64,000 bases of DNA from Rhizomys pruinosus. Taxonomy: Eukaryota > Chordata > Mammalia > Rodentia > Spalacidae. Of this stretch, positions 54,351-64,000 are shown in pieces; positions within the stretch are counted from its first letter, which is position 1; every line of letters begins with the position of its first letter. The position numbers and the translations under genes were made by a program. Below the pieces are notes generated by a model that saw only the letters and a program-made list of their open reading frames with translations, was not told where the DNA came from and made no database searches. Where the stretch lies: positions 2,223,263 to 2,287,262 of the forward strand of contig VZQC01011003.1 in NCBI GenBank assembly GCA_009823505.1. Reading direction: 5' to 3'.

Positions 54351-55025
54351 TCATTTTAGAAATGGGGGGGGGGACCAAGCCCAAACAAAAGAGGTGGCCA
54401 GGAGCCATTCTGTGTTCCTGAATATGAGCACATTCTGTCACTACTCCAAACAGAATCCAGCAGAAGTGACACTGCCTCAGTTTACAGCCTGGGACCTTAA
54501 GAGAAAGAAATTCTGCGTGTGCCACCTAAGAAATAATTGCCAGGAAGTCACCCTGCTTCAACAAAGTCTGTTATCTTTTCTGATTTCTTGACCAGCTAAA
54601 TCACAAGGTATAACAAGAATAAATCATATTATTAAGGATTAAAACTTTGCAGTTTTTGTAATCCAATACTGAATGTCCTAAATTTGAATCCCAGCACAGG
54701 GAAAAATGCAACTGAAACAACAGAGCTGCCGCTTCTCTGGCCCATACCTTTTGTGTTAACTCCCTACCGCAGCGGGTACTGGCACCCTGCCCTACACACA
54801 CACCAGATTTCATGGCTTAGTGACTTTGTATAATGTCTCAAGACTTTGGGGTGGCTTTTTGTCCCTATGATGCCAGTTTAGAATCATATATGGCTGTCCT
54901 CAGTTGAGGCTGCAGCCTGTGCGCCTTGATGGGCCTTCAGCTGGCCTCTCCCTGCAAGTGGTGTCCCATCTCCATGCTGTCTTTACATGATCTCCAGTAC
55001 AGGCAAGGTTGCCTGGACTTCATTA
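54351..55025. other. Single-copy-looking DNA
   Basis: A G-run lies at about 54365-54373. Nothing else recognised. Confidence 0.4.
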
Positions 55026-55028
55026 CAT

Positions 55029-55380
<352 letters not shown>

Positions 55381-55383
55381 CTT

Positions 55384-55485
55384 CTCACTATTGTATCCCA
55401 GGTGACCTGAAACTCACAACATCTTCTTGTCTCAACCTCCCAAGTGCTGGGGATTACAAGCATGCATTGCCACCCTGGGTTTGGC
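55384..55485 (-). mobile_element. Old B1, antisense
   Basis: 'caggtgacctgaaactcaca', 'cctcccaagtgctggggatt'. Confidence 0.7.
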
Positions 55486-55587
55486 AATTTCCTGTGTATT
55501 ATAGGATGGTGATTATTTTCATATTTGGAGATCCATGATGAGGAGTTTAAGGGTTTAAGGGTACAGTACCATGATGCTTCAAATTTC

Positions 55588-55865
55588 CTTTTTTCTTTTT
55601 TTTTTTATCTTTTAAAAAAATTTTTTAATTAATTTTATTTATTCTGTATGTGTATGAATGTACTGCCTGCTGCAAAGTTTGTGCACCCATGTCGTGCAAT
55701 GCCGCGGAGGTCAGAAGAGGGTGTCAGATCCCCTGAAACTGGAGTTCTCCTGGGATTGGAGTTTCACGACGGTTCTCGGCCGCCATGTGGGTGCTGGGGA
55801 TCGAACCCGGGTCCTCTGTAAGAGCGGTCGGCACTCTTAACCGCTAGGCCATCTCTCCAGCCGCA
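55588..55865 (-). mobile_element. Young B3 SINE (internal-duplication subfamily)
   Basis: CpG-retaining copy ('gccgcggaggtcagaagagg', 'ggatcgaacccgggtcctct'). Perfect 15-bp target-site duplication gatgcttcaaatttc at 55573-55587 and 55866-55880. Confidence 0.96.
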
Positions 55866-55904
55866 GATGCTTCAAATTTCTAATGATTTGGTAAAAAGAA
55901 ATCA

Positions 55905-56146
55905 TATGTGTATGTATGTATATATGGGTGTATATCTGAAAGTGTGCATATGTGTGTACATGCAAGTATAAGTATGTGTGTATGTGAGTGTATAAGTATC
56001 TGTGTAAATGTGTATATATGTGTGGACATATGTGTATTGTGTTTATGTATTTAAGTGTGTATATGTCTGTGTAAATATATGTATGTAGGTGTGTGCACAT
56101 ATGTGTGTGTAAGTGTATGTGTGTTTGTCTGTCTGTCTGTCTGTTT
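55905..56146 (+). repeat. TG/TA-rich complex microsatellite with (TCTG)n end
   Basis: Irregular gtgtatgt-type units over about 220 bp, ending in 'gtctgtctgtctgtctgttt'. Confidence 0.93.
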
Positions 56147-56622
56147 GTATCAGGAGAAAGAGCCAAAAGACAATGTGGCAAAATATTAACAACGAGTGAA
56201 TCTAGCCAAGGAGGATGCACTCAGTACACAATTCTTTCAACTTCTCTGTCAGTCTAAAATTTTCAACTAAAGAAATATAAACAGCATTTTGTGTCTATTA
56301 AGCTAGTTCTTTCCACCTCACTGTGGGTTTTTTTTTTTTTTTAAATAACAGCAAGTGCTGCCAAGGCAGTGGGGGAGGCTGGTACTCAAGTTGCTGGTGG
56401 CACGACCACAGGCTCGGCTTGCTCAGGCTCGGCTTCCTCCCACTAGGCTGCAGCAATGCCTATGAACATTTTCACACTGGGGAAGCCAGCCATTTCTTCA
56501 AAGAGTCTCGTCAAGGAACCGGGTGGACAAAAGTAGAGCTGATAAGAATAATAAACAAAACTGTGCCTGAAAAAAGTGGAAATGGAGACAATGTAAATGT
56601 TTAACAAGAAGATTTAGGTTTA
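56147..56622. other. Unassigned segment, possible decayed retrocopy
   Basis: 56345-56622 is GC-richer than its surroundings, with a local repeat of 'aggctcggctt'. A 93-aa frame spans 56323-56604. No parent gene recognised. Confidence 0.35.
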
Positions 56623-56636
56623 AGAGATTATGTTCC

Positions 56637-56856
56637 GGGCTGGAGAGATGGCCTGGTGATTAAGAGCCCTGACTGCTCTTGCAGAGGACCCGGGTTCAAT
56701 CCCCAGCACTCACATGGCGGCTGAGAACCATCCGTAACTCCAATTCCAGGAGAACTCCAGTTCTAGGAGAATCCGACACCCTCTTCTGACCTCCGCAGCA
56801 TTGCATGACACGGGCGCACAAACCTACATGCAGACACTACATTCATACACATAAAA

Positions 56857-56907
<51 letters not shown>

Positions 56908-56913
56908 GAAAAA
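56637..56913 (+). mobile_element. Young B3 SINE (internal-duplication subfamily) with long (ATAA)n tail
   Basis: gggctggagagatggcctgg head, duplicated 'ctccaattccaggagaactc'. Perfect 14-bp target-site duplication agagattatgttcc at 56623-56636 and 56914-56927. Confidence 0.97.
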
Positions 56914-57039
56914 AGAGATTATGTTCCACCAACAGATGAAATATTGTACAAGTGTTTACTATTTAATAAATTTCCTTTAAAAAAAGATTCTACAAGCATT
57001 AAATACAGGCTGTACATTTTCATGAAATGAAAAACAAAA

Positions 57040-57235
57040 GTCAGGCCAACAAGATGGCTAAGCACTGGCTACACAGTGTGGCGACTTAGCTTCTGTCCCT
57101 GGAACCCAGGCAAAGGTGAAAGGAGAAAGCCAACACCACAAAGGGGTCCTCTGACCTCCACATGTGGTCTACAGCATGGGCACATCTGCACCAACTATCA
57201 AACAAAATTATAATAAATAAAATTATTTAGGTTTA
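57040..57235 (+). mobile_element. tRNA-derived SINE (B2-type), old
   Basis: 'caggccaacaagatggctaa', 'gtccctggaacccaggcaaa', 'ggtcctctgacctccacatg'. Confidence 0.6.
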
Positions 57236-57277
57236 TAAATAGTATTTACTAAAAAAAAAGAAACAAAGAAAGAACAA

Positions 57278-57490
57278 TTGAAGAAATGGCTCAGCAATTA
57301 AGAGAGAGTGCTAGCTGTTCTTGCAGAGGACCCAAGTTCACTTCCAAGCATCCATGTCTGGCAGCTAACAACCACTTGTAACACCAGCCTCCAGGGAATC
57401 AAACGCCATTTTCTGACCTCTACACTCGTGCACACACCCCTACACAACAGCCCCCCACATACAAATAATTTTAATTTAAAATAAATTAGA
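57278..57490 (+). mobile_element. B3 SINE, older
   Basis: 'ttgaagaaatggctcagcaa', 'tgttcttgcagaggacccaa', 'caaacgccattttctgacct'. Confidence 0.85.
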
Positions 57491-57887
57491 AGAAAGTAAT
57501 ACAAAACTATGTGATTGCAACTTGGAACATAAAAAGCATGAATATATATGAGCAAAGACTACATGTTTACATGTTATATGTAAGCATTTAATTCACTTTA
57601 TTAAGCTTTCAAAAGTATAAGTTATCTTTTTTCTTTAAAGACATCTGAAACTATCCCAATTTATACAATAGAGAAAAATAATCCCAAGAAAGTTACATTT
57701 CTATATAAACTTTCAGAATGACACCATACTTTAAGACATACTAGTTGTGTGGAGAGTCTAAAGATCAAATAACAAATGAACCAGTCATGCAAAAAAAAAT
57801 ATATATATACAAGGATACAGCCTAGAAGAAAAAGAAAGTTGGAAAGTATATCTCAAAGTGGTGTGATCCTGAATGCTTTTATTTCTT
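57491..57887. other. Single-copy-looking AT-rich DNA
   Basis: Nothing recognised. Confidence 0.4.
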
Positions 57888-57895
57888 TTGACATC

Positions 57896-58159
57896 TTTTT
57901 TTTGGAGACAGGGTCTCCCTTTAGTCTCAGCTGGCCTGGAGCTCTCTATGTAGACCAGGGTAGCCTTGAACTCACAGAGATCCACCTGCCTCTGCCTCCC
58001 GAGTGCTGGGATTAAAGGTGTGTGCCACCACACCTGGCCTGAGATGGTTCTTAGCTGCCATGTGGGTGCTGGGAATTAAACCCAGGTTCTCTGAGAGAGC
58101 AGTCAGTGCTCTAGAAGAGCAGTTGGCACTCTTAACTGCTGAGCCATCTCTCCAGCCCC
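57896..58159 (-). mobile_element. Chimeric SINE copy 4: B1 body (57896-58038) + B3 head (58039-58159), reverse strand
   Basis: On the reverse strand it reads B3 head, 'catggcagctaagaaccatc', 'tcaggccaggtgtggtggca', then full B1 and an A-tail. One target-site duplication, ttgacatc (57888-57895 and 58160-58167), encloses both halves, so it was inserted as one unit. The head has gained about 20 bp by local duplication ('agagcagtcagtgctctaga'). Confidence 0.94.
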
Positions 58160-58184
58160 TTGACATCATTTTTAAGAAATTTGC

Positions 58185-58302
58185 TCAGCACTCGGGAGTT
58201 AGAGGTAGACAGATCTCTGTGAGTTCAAGGCCAGCCTGGTCTACATAGTGAGTTCTATGACAGCTGGGGTTACAGGGAGACCCTACCTCAAAAAGACAAA
58301 AA
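58185..58302 (+). mobile_element. B1 SINE, 5'-truncated
   Basis: 'cagcactcgggagttagagg ... acagggagaccctacctcaa' plus tail. Confidence 0.9.
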
Positions 58303-58307
58303 AAATA

Positions 58308-58319
58308 CTTTTATTAAGT

Positions 58320-58384
<65 letters not shown>

Positions 58385-58540
58385 CACCTGCAGGTGAGTA
58401 TGCATGGAGGCCAGAGGAGGACATTGGATCCCCTGAAGCAGGAGTTACAGGCAATTGTGAGGGTGCTGGAAACTGAACTCAGATCTTCTGTAAGAACAGC
58501 AAATATCCTTACCAGCTGAGAGAGACACCTCTCCAGTCCC
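58308..58540 (-). mobile_element. B3 SINE with (GA)n expansion
   Basis: (GT)n then (GA)n (58334-58379) at the tail end, 'ccagaggaggacattggatc', 'cagctgagagagacacctct'. Confidence 0.85.
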
Positions 58541-59290
58541 ATGGATGCTGTTTTTTTCATGAGTACATTATAAAACATAACTTAAATAAGAAATAAAGGA
58601 TGAAGCTCATAATCCCTATTCGTTCAGTTGTGCCTTATGTGTTCTATCTTTTATGCTGCATTATTGCTACAATTTAAAGTAGGTGCTGTACAGTAAGCTG
58701 GAGGTGGGAGCTGTTTTCTGACTCTCGCTGGCTGCCTGCTGTACTTTCCTTAGGAGACCTCTCCACTACCTTCCATCTTGCTTGAGGGAACTGCACCATC
58801 TCTACTCTTAGCCATATACTCTTTTTATGCTAACTCTGGATGCTGCTTTTTAACCACTAAAGTGTAATGAAATGCCTCGGGACTCAGAAGGCTCTCTCAT
58901 ACCTTAGAGTGTTAGCCCAGTTTTCTTGGTATGTTCACACTTGAAGCTCAGAGCTTCCATAAGAAGTACAACGCCTACTGGAAAGATGCTCTGGTGAGGC
59001 CCCTGAGATGACAAGGAGAACTGGAAAAGCTTTGTTTCTCTGACTGTCCCAGCTGAGGTGCCAGGCATGAATACAGTCATTCAGACCAGTCTAGCCATAA
59101 GGAGAATAGTGATTCCAGCAGGTACCAGAAAGAACTGAAGAATCATCCTAATGTAGAACCCTACTTGTGCTTCAGCCTCTCCCTGTGCTTCAGAGATGTT
59201 ATGATCATGCATTTGTGATATGCGTTTATCTGCTGTTGTAAATAACACCATCCAGGATTGGCTAGCTTGTGCTGTGTATTATTTTCCTGT
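58541..59290. other. Single-copy-looking DNA
   Basis: No gene recognised. Confidence 0.45.
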
Positions 59291-59294
59291 TTCT

Positions 59295-59700
59295 TCTGTA
59301 GAAAAAATAACTTAATACAACATGATTTTATTACCTTACGGTTCTAGAGGCCAAAAGCTCAAAGTAGGTCTTACCTCTCAGTCAAGCTGTTGGCTATGCC
59401 ACATTCCCTCTAAAGGCTTTAGAGGAAGAGTCATTCCCTTGTCTTTTCCAGCTTCCAAAGACTTCCTGCATTCCTTCATTCATGGCCCTTTCCTCTGTCC
59501 TCAAAGTCAGCAGACGACAACATCTTCACATCTCTCTTTGCTTCTGCTCTCATATTTGTATCTCCTCTGACTTTCTTTTCTCTAAAAGGACCTTTGTAAT
59601 TAAAGTGGGCTCACCAGGATGATCTCACTATAAGAGCCTGAGTTTAATCATATCTGCAAAGTCTTTTGATATATGTTTATAGGTTCCAGGTATTTGAACT
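59295..59700 (-). mobile_element. MaLR/MLT-like LTR remnant, antisense
   Basis: 'ttattaccttacggttctag', 'aggccaaaagctcaaagtag', 'gggctcaccaggatgatctc'. Confidence 0.55.
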
Positions 59701-59737
59701 TGGATCTATTTGGGAGGGTATTAGTCAGGTTATTTTA

Positions 59738-59952
59738 ATTTTTAAAAAGTTATTTATTATTTTTATTTTTATGTAAATGAGTGTTTTGCCTGCATGTACA
59801 TGTATGCAATGCAGGCAAATCCCAAAAGAAGAAAGTGTCAGATCCCCCTGGAACTGGAGTTTCTGACAGTTGTTAGCTGCCATGTAGGTTCTGGAAACTG
59901 AACCCAGACCCTCTGCAGGGATCTTAACCATGGGGGCATCTCTCCAGCTCCA
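59738..59952 (-). mobile_element. B3 SINE, older
   Basis: 'agatccccctggaactggag', 'gccatgtaggttctggaaac' and 'catctctccagctcc' on the reverse strand. Confidence 0.88.
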
Positions 59953-60458
59953 ACAGAGAAATATTTTAGAAGAATACCACATTATTTTCTGAAAGCCAAA
60001 AATTTGGACTACAAAGATTCAGGCAAGGCAAGAGCTGAACCATGCGTAAAGATCCACACTTACAAAGTGTGTCAATTTTTAAGTACATAAACTTGTACTT
60101 CTTCAAGGTATAATCGCAGTACCAGCACCATTAGGATAACTTGGGAGCTTGACAAAATGCAAATTATCAGGCCCCATCTCAGGAATATTGAATGACAAAT
60201 TAAGGAGGAGGATCTAGTAATCTTTGTTTCAAAAGCTCTAGTTGATTCTGATGCAGCCTGAATTCTAAGACACTGCATGAAACTCTTCAATGGCTGTACT
60301 TGGTACCATTGAACTCAAATTAGTCTCTCATAACCTCTGAACCTTGAATTAAAATTGGTGGTTTAAGGTGGTCAACTAGCCTTGTTTTTTTTCCAATGAA
60401 GTAATTTCATAAGATGTGATGTTTACAGCTAAATCTTGGGCAATCTATGATAGAGAAT
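59953..60458. other. Single-copy-looking DNA
   Basis: Nothing recognised. Confidence 0.4.
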
Positions 60459-60468
60459 TTCTCTCTCT

Positions 60469-60527
<59 letters not shown>

Positions 60528-60545
60528 CCTCCCTCCCTCCCTCCC
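60459..60545 (+). repeat. (TC)n microsatellite with (CCCT)n end
   Basis: About 30 TC units at 60477-60523, followed by ccctccctccct. Confidence 0.97.
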
Positions 60546-61010
60546 ATCCCTCACTCTCTCCCCTTTTCCTCCATCACCCATCTACAGATGAGTAAATAAA
60601 AGTTAAAAGACTCACAAAGTCCTATAACTAGTACATCATACAGGAAGAACTTCATGTAGAAATTTATTTTAGGGACTGAATTCTTTATTCTCATACTATA
60701 CCACCCATTAAATTGCTGAGAATTCTATTTAGATTTTTGTTGTTCCATGACACAGTAGGGCCATCTTTTATAGAGCCCAGGACCTGAGCCTGTGGCCATC
60801 TGAGAGATAACTCTTTTTGGTATGAAGAGATGTGTTATTCATGGAGATAAAAAAAGGACAACTCCTTCATCCCCTATGAAGAGTGTAATGCCAAGGCAAT
60901 GGGCTAGCTTTGAATCTAGCTGTAGTTATCAGCCATAACAAGGCTGTTATGATTATTCAGGTACATGTCTTTTTATAGAAATTTGTTTTAATTTCTCTTG
61001 GTTAAATAAC
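60546..61010. other. Single-copy-looking DNA
   Basis: Nothing recognised. Confidence 0.4.
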
Positions 61011-61011
61011 T

Positions 61012-61385
61012 AGGGGTGGGTGTGGTGACTAATATTGATTACCAATTTGTCAGGATCTAGAAGCATGTAGGAGACAAACCTCTCAGCAGTTTCTAGATTA
61101 GGTAAATTGAGGTCGGAAGACACACCCCAAATATGAGCAGTACTATTCCAAGGGCTGGGCTGTATTTTGGACAAAAAGGAGAATGCCAGCTGTACACCAA
61201 CCAGCATGCATGACTCTTCGTCCTTTGCAGATGCAATGTGACCCACGCCTTACACTCCTGCCACCACACCTTCCCTGCCATAGCTAACTACATTCTCTCT
61301 CCAACCCAAAACTAAGCCCTGCCTTCATTGAGTCATTCTCGTGAGGTATTTTATCACAGCCATGAGAAAGTAATTAATACAGTAG
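61012..61385 (+). mobile_element. MaLR-like or related LTR/DNA repeat
   Basis: 'gtggtgactaatattgatta', 'gtcaggatctagaagcatgt', 'cacaccccaaatatgagcag', and the end 'atgagaaagtaattaataca'. Confidence 0.55.
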
Positions 61386-61389
61386 ATCT

Positions 61390-61720
61390 GCTGTGTGCTA
61401 TGGGATGAATGCCTGCCCTCCAAATACAGGAGTTGCCAATGTATTAGAGTTTAGATGAAGTCCATTAAGAGGTAGTTAAGCCATGTGCCTAAAGAGTGGG
61501 ATTAAGATCTTTATGAAACAGGTTCTTCCCCCAGCTTTTCTGTCTTCTGCCATGGAAGGACAGAGCACTCCTCCCTCTGAAACATGCAGCGACAAGGTAC
61601 CATGTTGGAAGCAGAGTCTTGACCCTCAGCAGACATCCAATATGCCAGCACCTTGATCTTGGGCCTCCAGAACTATGAGAATTTTTTTCCGATCTTTATA
61701 AATGATTTCTTCTGTGGTAT
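61390..61720 (+). mobile_element. Old MLT-like LTR fragment
   Basis: 'gctatgggatgaatgcctgc', 'gtattagagtttagatgaag', 'cttgatcttgggcctccaga'. Confidence 0.45.
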
Positions 61721-61854
61721 TTTATCATATCAACACAAAACAGACCAGGGTAATAGAGTATATGGAACTTTGTACAAAAATGTCAAATGTTTTCCAAAGT
61801 GTTTGTATCATTTTTTTTTTATTTCCAGCTATAATATCTTAGAATTCTAGCTGG

Positions 61855-61930
61855 TCTGGGAATATACATCAGTGATAGCATGCCTGTCTTAGCATATATG
61901 AGACTTGAGTTCCCTGTCACAAACACTTGT
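61855..61930 (+). mobile_element. ID-type SINE remnant
   Basis: 'ggtctgggaatatacatcag', 'tgagacttgagttccctgtc'. Confidence 0.6.
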
Positions 61931-62048
61931 ATTATCAACCGTTTAAGTTTTAGCCATTCTATTCATGTTTATACTTCATTCTGATTTTATTAATGCAACT
62001 AATGATATTCATGTAATAATTTTCCAATCTCATATTTTCTTTAAATTT

Positions 62049-62074
62049 AAATATTTTCTTTAAAGAAAATATTT
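62049..62074. repeat. 26-bp perfect palindrome
   Basis: aaatattttcttt followed by its exact reverse complement, no spacer. It can form a 13-bp stem. Confidence 0.95.
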
Positions 62075-62139
62075 TTGTAAAATAGTTTACTGAGACTTCT
62101 TTCTATATTCCAAACTCAAATTCATCAGATGTATAACTT

Positions 62140-62950
62140 GCAAGTACTTTTTCAGTCCATGCCTTACTTTTTCATTTCTTAACAGTGGCATTCAAAGAAC
62201 AAATATTCTTATTTTTGTTAAAAGTCCAATTTATCAGTTTTCTACTCTACTGTTGGATTTAGTGCTGTATCTAGAAATCTTTGACCTAAATCACAAAGCT
62301 TTTTCTTCTAAAAGTGTAGGCTCAAGCTATAAACTTAGACCTATGATACGTTTTGAGTTAATTTTTTTTTAACACATGCACCACCATGCCCAACTTAAAG
62401 ACGGTTCTTAGCTGCCATGTGGGTGCTGGGAATCGAACCCGGGTCCTCTGCAACAGCAGTCGGAGCTCTTAACTGCTGAGCCATCTCTCCAGCCCCCGTG
62501 TTAATTTTTAAAATGTATTCTGAGACACAGAAAGAAGCTCGTGTTTACTTTTGTGTATGAGTATTTAATTGTTTCAGCCCCAATAGATATTGGTTGTACT
62601 TTTCTTAGAAACCACTCCATATTATTTATCAGAAATATATTTCATTTTGTGAGACAGGGTCTCACTGTGTAGTGAGAAAAGATTAAAGATGAATGCCACT
62701 CCACCCAGTTTAATATTTTGTATTCTTTATTTTGTTTGTATGGTATTATGTTGTATGAATATGGCCATGTTTATTCATCCAATGTCTTAAACATCATGTA
62801 AGTTATTTTCAGTACTTTATATTTTAATGTTACACATAGTGTCATACTGAACAGCCTTGTGCATATTTATGTTCTGGGTGTAGATATATAACCTCAGGGC
62901 AAATTTGAGCTGCCTGCTTTTCAGATAGTTTCAGATATGATTGCATTGAT
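62140..62950 (-). mobile_element. Old LINE-1 (L1M-like) ORF2 fragments, antisense
   Basis: 'agtccaatttatcagttttc', 'tgctgtatctagaaatcttt' and 'gatacgttttgagttaattt', then 'ttatttatcagaaatatatt' and later 'gtgtcatactgaacagcctt'. The chimeric SINE stub at 62362 and a B1 scrap at about 62650-62705 interrupt it. Confidence 0.6.
62362..62497 (-). mobile_element. Chimeric SINE copy 5 (short form): B3 head + first ~20 nt of B1 + A9
   Basis: On the reverse strand: complete B3 head, 'cagctaagaaccgtctttaa', 'gttgggcatggtggtgcatg', then the A-tail directly. Target-site duplication gttaattttt at 62357-62366 and 62500-62509. Same B3/B1 junction as copies 1-4, but the B1 body stops after its first nucleotides. 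Confidence 0.88.
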
Positions 62951-63283
62951 GGGGAGGGCCTAAGCATGACTCTCAGGTAGGTTAATTAGTTGAGTCCTTT
63001 CAACATACTAGAAATTGCATGGGTGCTCTGCTCATACAACCTAATCACATCTTCATATTTTCTGATAACAATTCCTAACTTGAAAATAGAAATGTCCTGA
63101 GATTCAGGGACATAATTCAGTATTTCTGAAATATTTTTGTGTCTGAGGATTTGAGAATCTGATGAAAGCTGTGAACTTTCTGTAGAAAACTTCATTCACA
63201 TAACATTAGATATCAATTGCCAGGGATTCACAAATACTCCTGCTTTTACTCAAGAAGTAGATTCAGATGATTAAGAATAGCTG
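62951..63283. other. Single-copy-looking DNA
   Basis: Nothing recognised. Confidence 0.4.
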
Positions 63284-63285
63284 TA

Positions 63286-63441
63286 CTGGGGCTGGGCTTG
63301 GTGGCACATGCCTTTAATCCTAGTACTCAGGAGGCAGAGGCAGGCAGATCTCTGTGAGTTCAAGGCCAGCCTGGCCTACAGAGTGAGTTCCAGGCCAGGT
63401 GGGGCTATAGGGAGACCCTGTCTAAAAAAAAAAAAAAAAAG
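63286..63441 (+). mobile_element. B1 SINE
   Basis: 'gggctgggcttggtggcaca', 'gttcaaggccagcctggcct', 'ggggctatagggagaccctg', A-tail. Target-site duplication aagaatagctgt on both sides (one base differs in the flank). Confidence 0.95.
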
Positions 63442-64000
63442 AATAGCTGTGCTTTGTACTTTCCTTCATCCTTCTTGCTGACAGGTTGACACTTTTCTGA
63501 TGAATGAAGTGATCAGCAGGGGAAGGAAGAAAGACAGCCCTTAATTGTCCCTGAGAAAAAAGCAGTTTCAGAAGTTACAATGGAGGTTCTAGGGCTAGAG
63601 TCTCAGCTATAAACTGGGCAGTTTATGTCCAGGCTACATCTTAACTACAATTTTTCATTGCTTTATTGAGCATCTGCTATGCACTAGGTAATAATCTAGT
63701 TACTATGGACACCAGTTAATAAGCAAAGTCACTAGAATGGAACATTCAGTGGAGGTGACAGAAACAACTGAATCTAATGAGTAGACATTTCTGGAGATAA
63801 GTACTGTGGAGGAAAGTAAAAGGGGACATGGAGGTCCTTACAGGCTGAAGGACATCCAGGAGAAAGGGGAGCCACAGAAGGGTTGTGAGTAGAATACAGA
63901 GATTTTTTTTAATTCATGTTTTGAAACTTCACTCTAGTTTCTGTTTGAGGAGTAGATGGCAGAGGGCAAGAGCATAAGCAAGGAGATGAGAGGGTAATTA
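63442..64000. other. Single-copy-looking DNA to window end
   Basis: No gene recognised. Confidence 0.4.

Overview
The window looks like non-coding DNA, intergenic or intronic, from a muroid rodent. The evidence is its repeat content: dozens of B1 (7SL-derived) SINEs, many B3/B2-type tRNA-derived SINEs, B4-like dimers, ID elements, Lx-type LINE-1 3' untranslated regions and MaLR-like LTR pieces. The B1 and B3 sequence variants differ from those I know in house mouse and rat. A cricetid or another muroid lineage is likely, but I cannot name the species. I found no convincing host protein-coding exon, tRNA or rRNA gene. The longest open frames are LINE-1 ORF2, a minisatellite, or microsatellite translations.

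Layout. 0-9 kb: single-copy DNA with B1/B4/B3 elements, an old L1 remnant carrying a 24 x 27-bp CACGTG-rich minisatellite (3681-4328), and a second old L1 (6.0-7.8 kb) cut up by later insertions. 9-15 kb: a truncated antisense L1 with clear target-site duplications, B3 copies, an apparently inverted Lx element, long poly-T and purine-rich tracts. 15-21 kb: nested B3 insertions and mostly single-copy DNA. 21.0-30.0 kb: a large inverted duplication with arms at 21020-23838 and 27476-29991 and a spacer of about 3.6 kb. The arms contain LTR-like sequence and a nearly identical core of about 611 bp. 30-35 kb: old antisense L1, microsatellites, and an L1/HAL1-like sense element interrupted by a roughly 740-bp retroposed segment. 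35-64 kb: SINE-rich DNA with further L1 and LTR fragments, a long pyrimidine tract near 55 kb, and five copies of a chimeric SINE.

There is no operon-like or pathway logic. The window records layered retroposition: B3 copies with long, nearly perfect target-site duplications are among the younger insertions, on top of older L1/MaLR sequence. The strongest candidates for something undescribed are: a dimeric SINE (B3 head joined to a B1 body at one conserved junction, five copies); the inverted duplication whose core is much better conserved than its flanks; and the L1-born minisatellite with 20 perfect CACGTG E-boxes and an 8-unit higher-order repeat.

All repeat names come from recognising family features by eye. 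No alignment or database search was run, and boundaries without target-site duplications are approximate.
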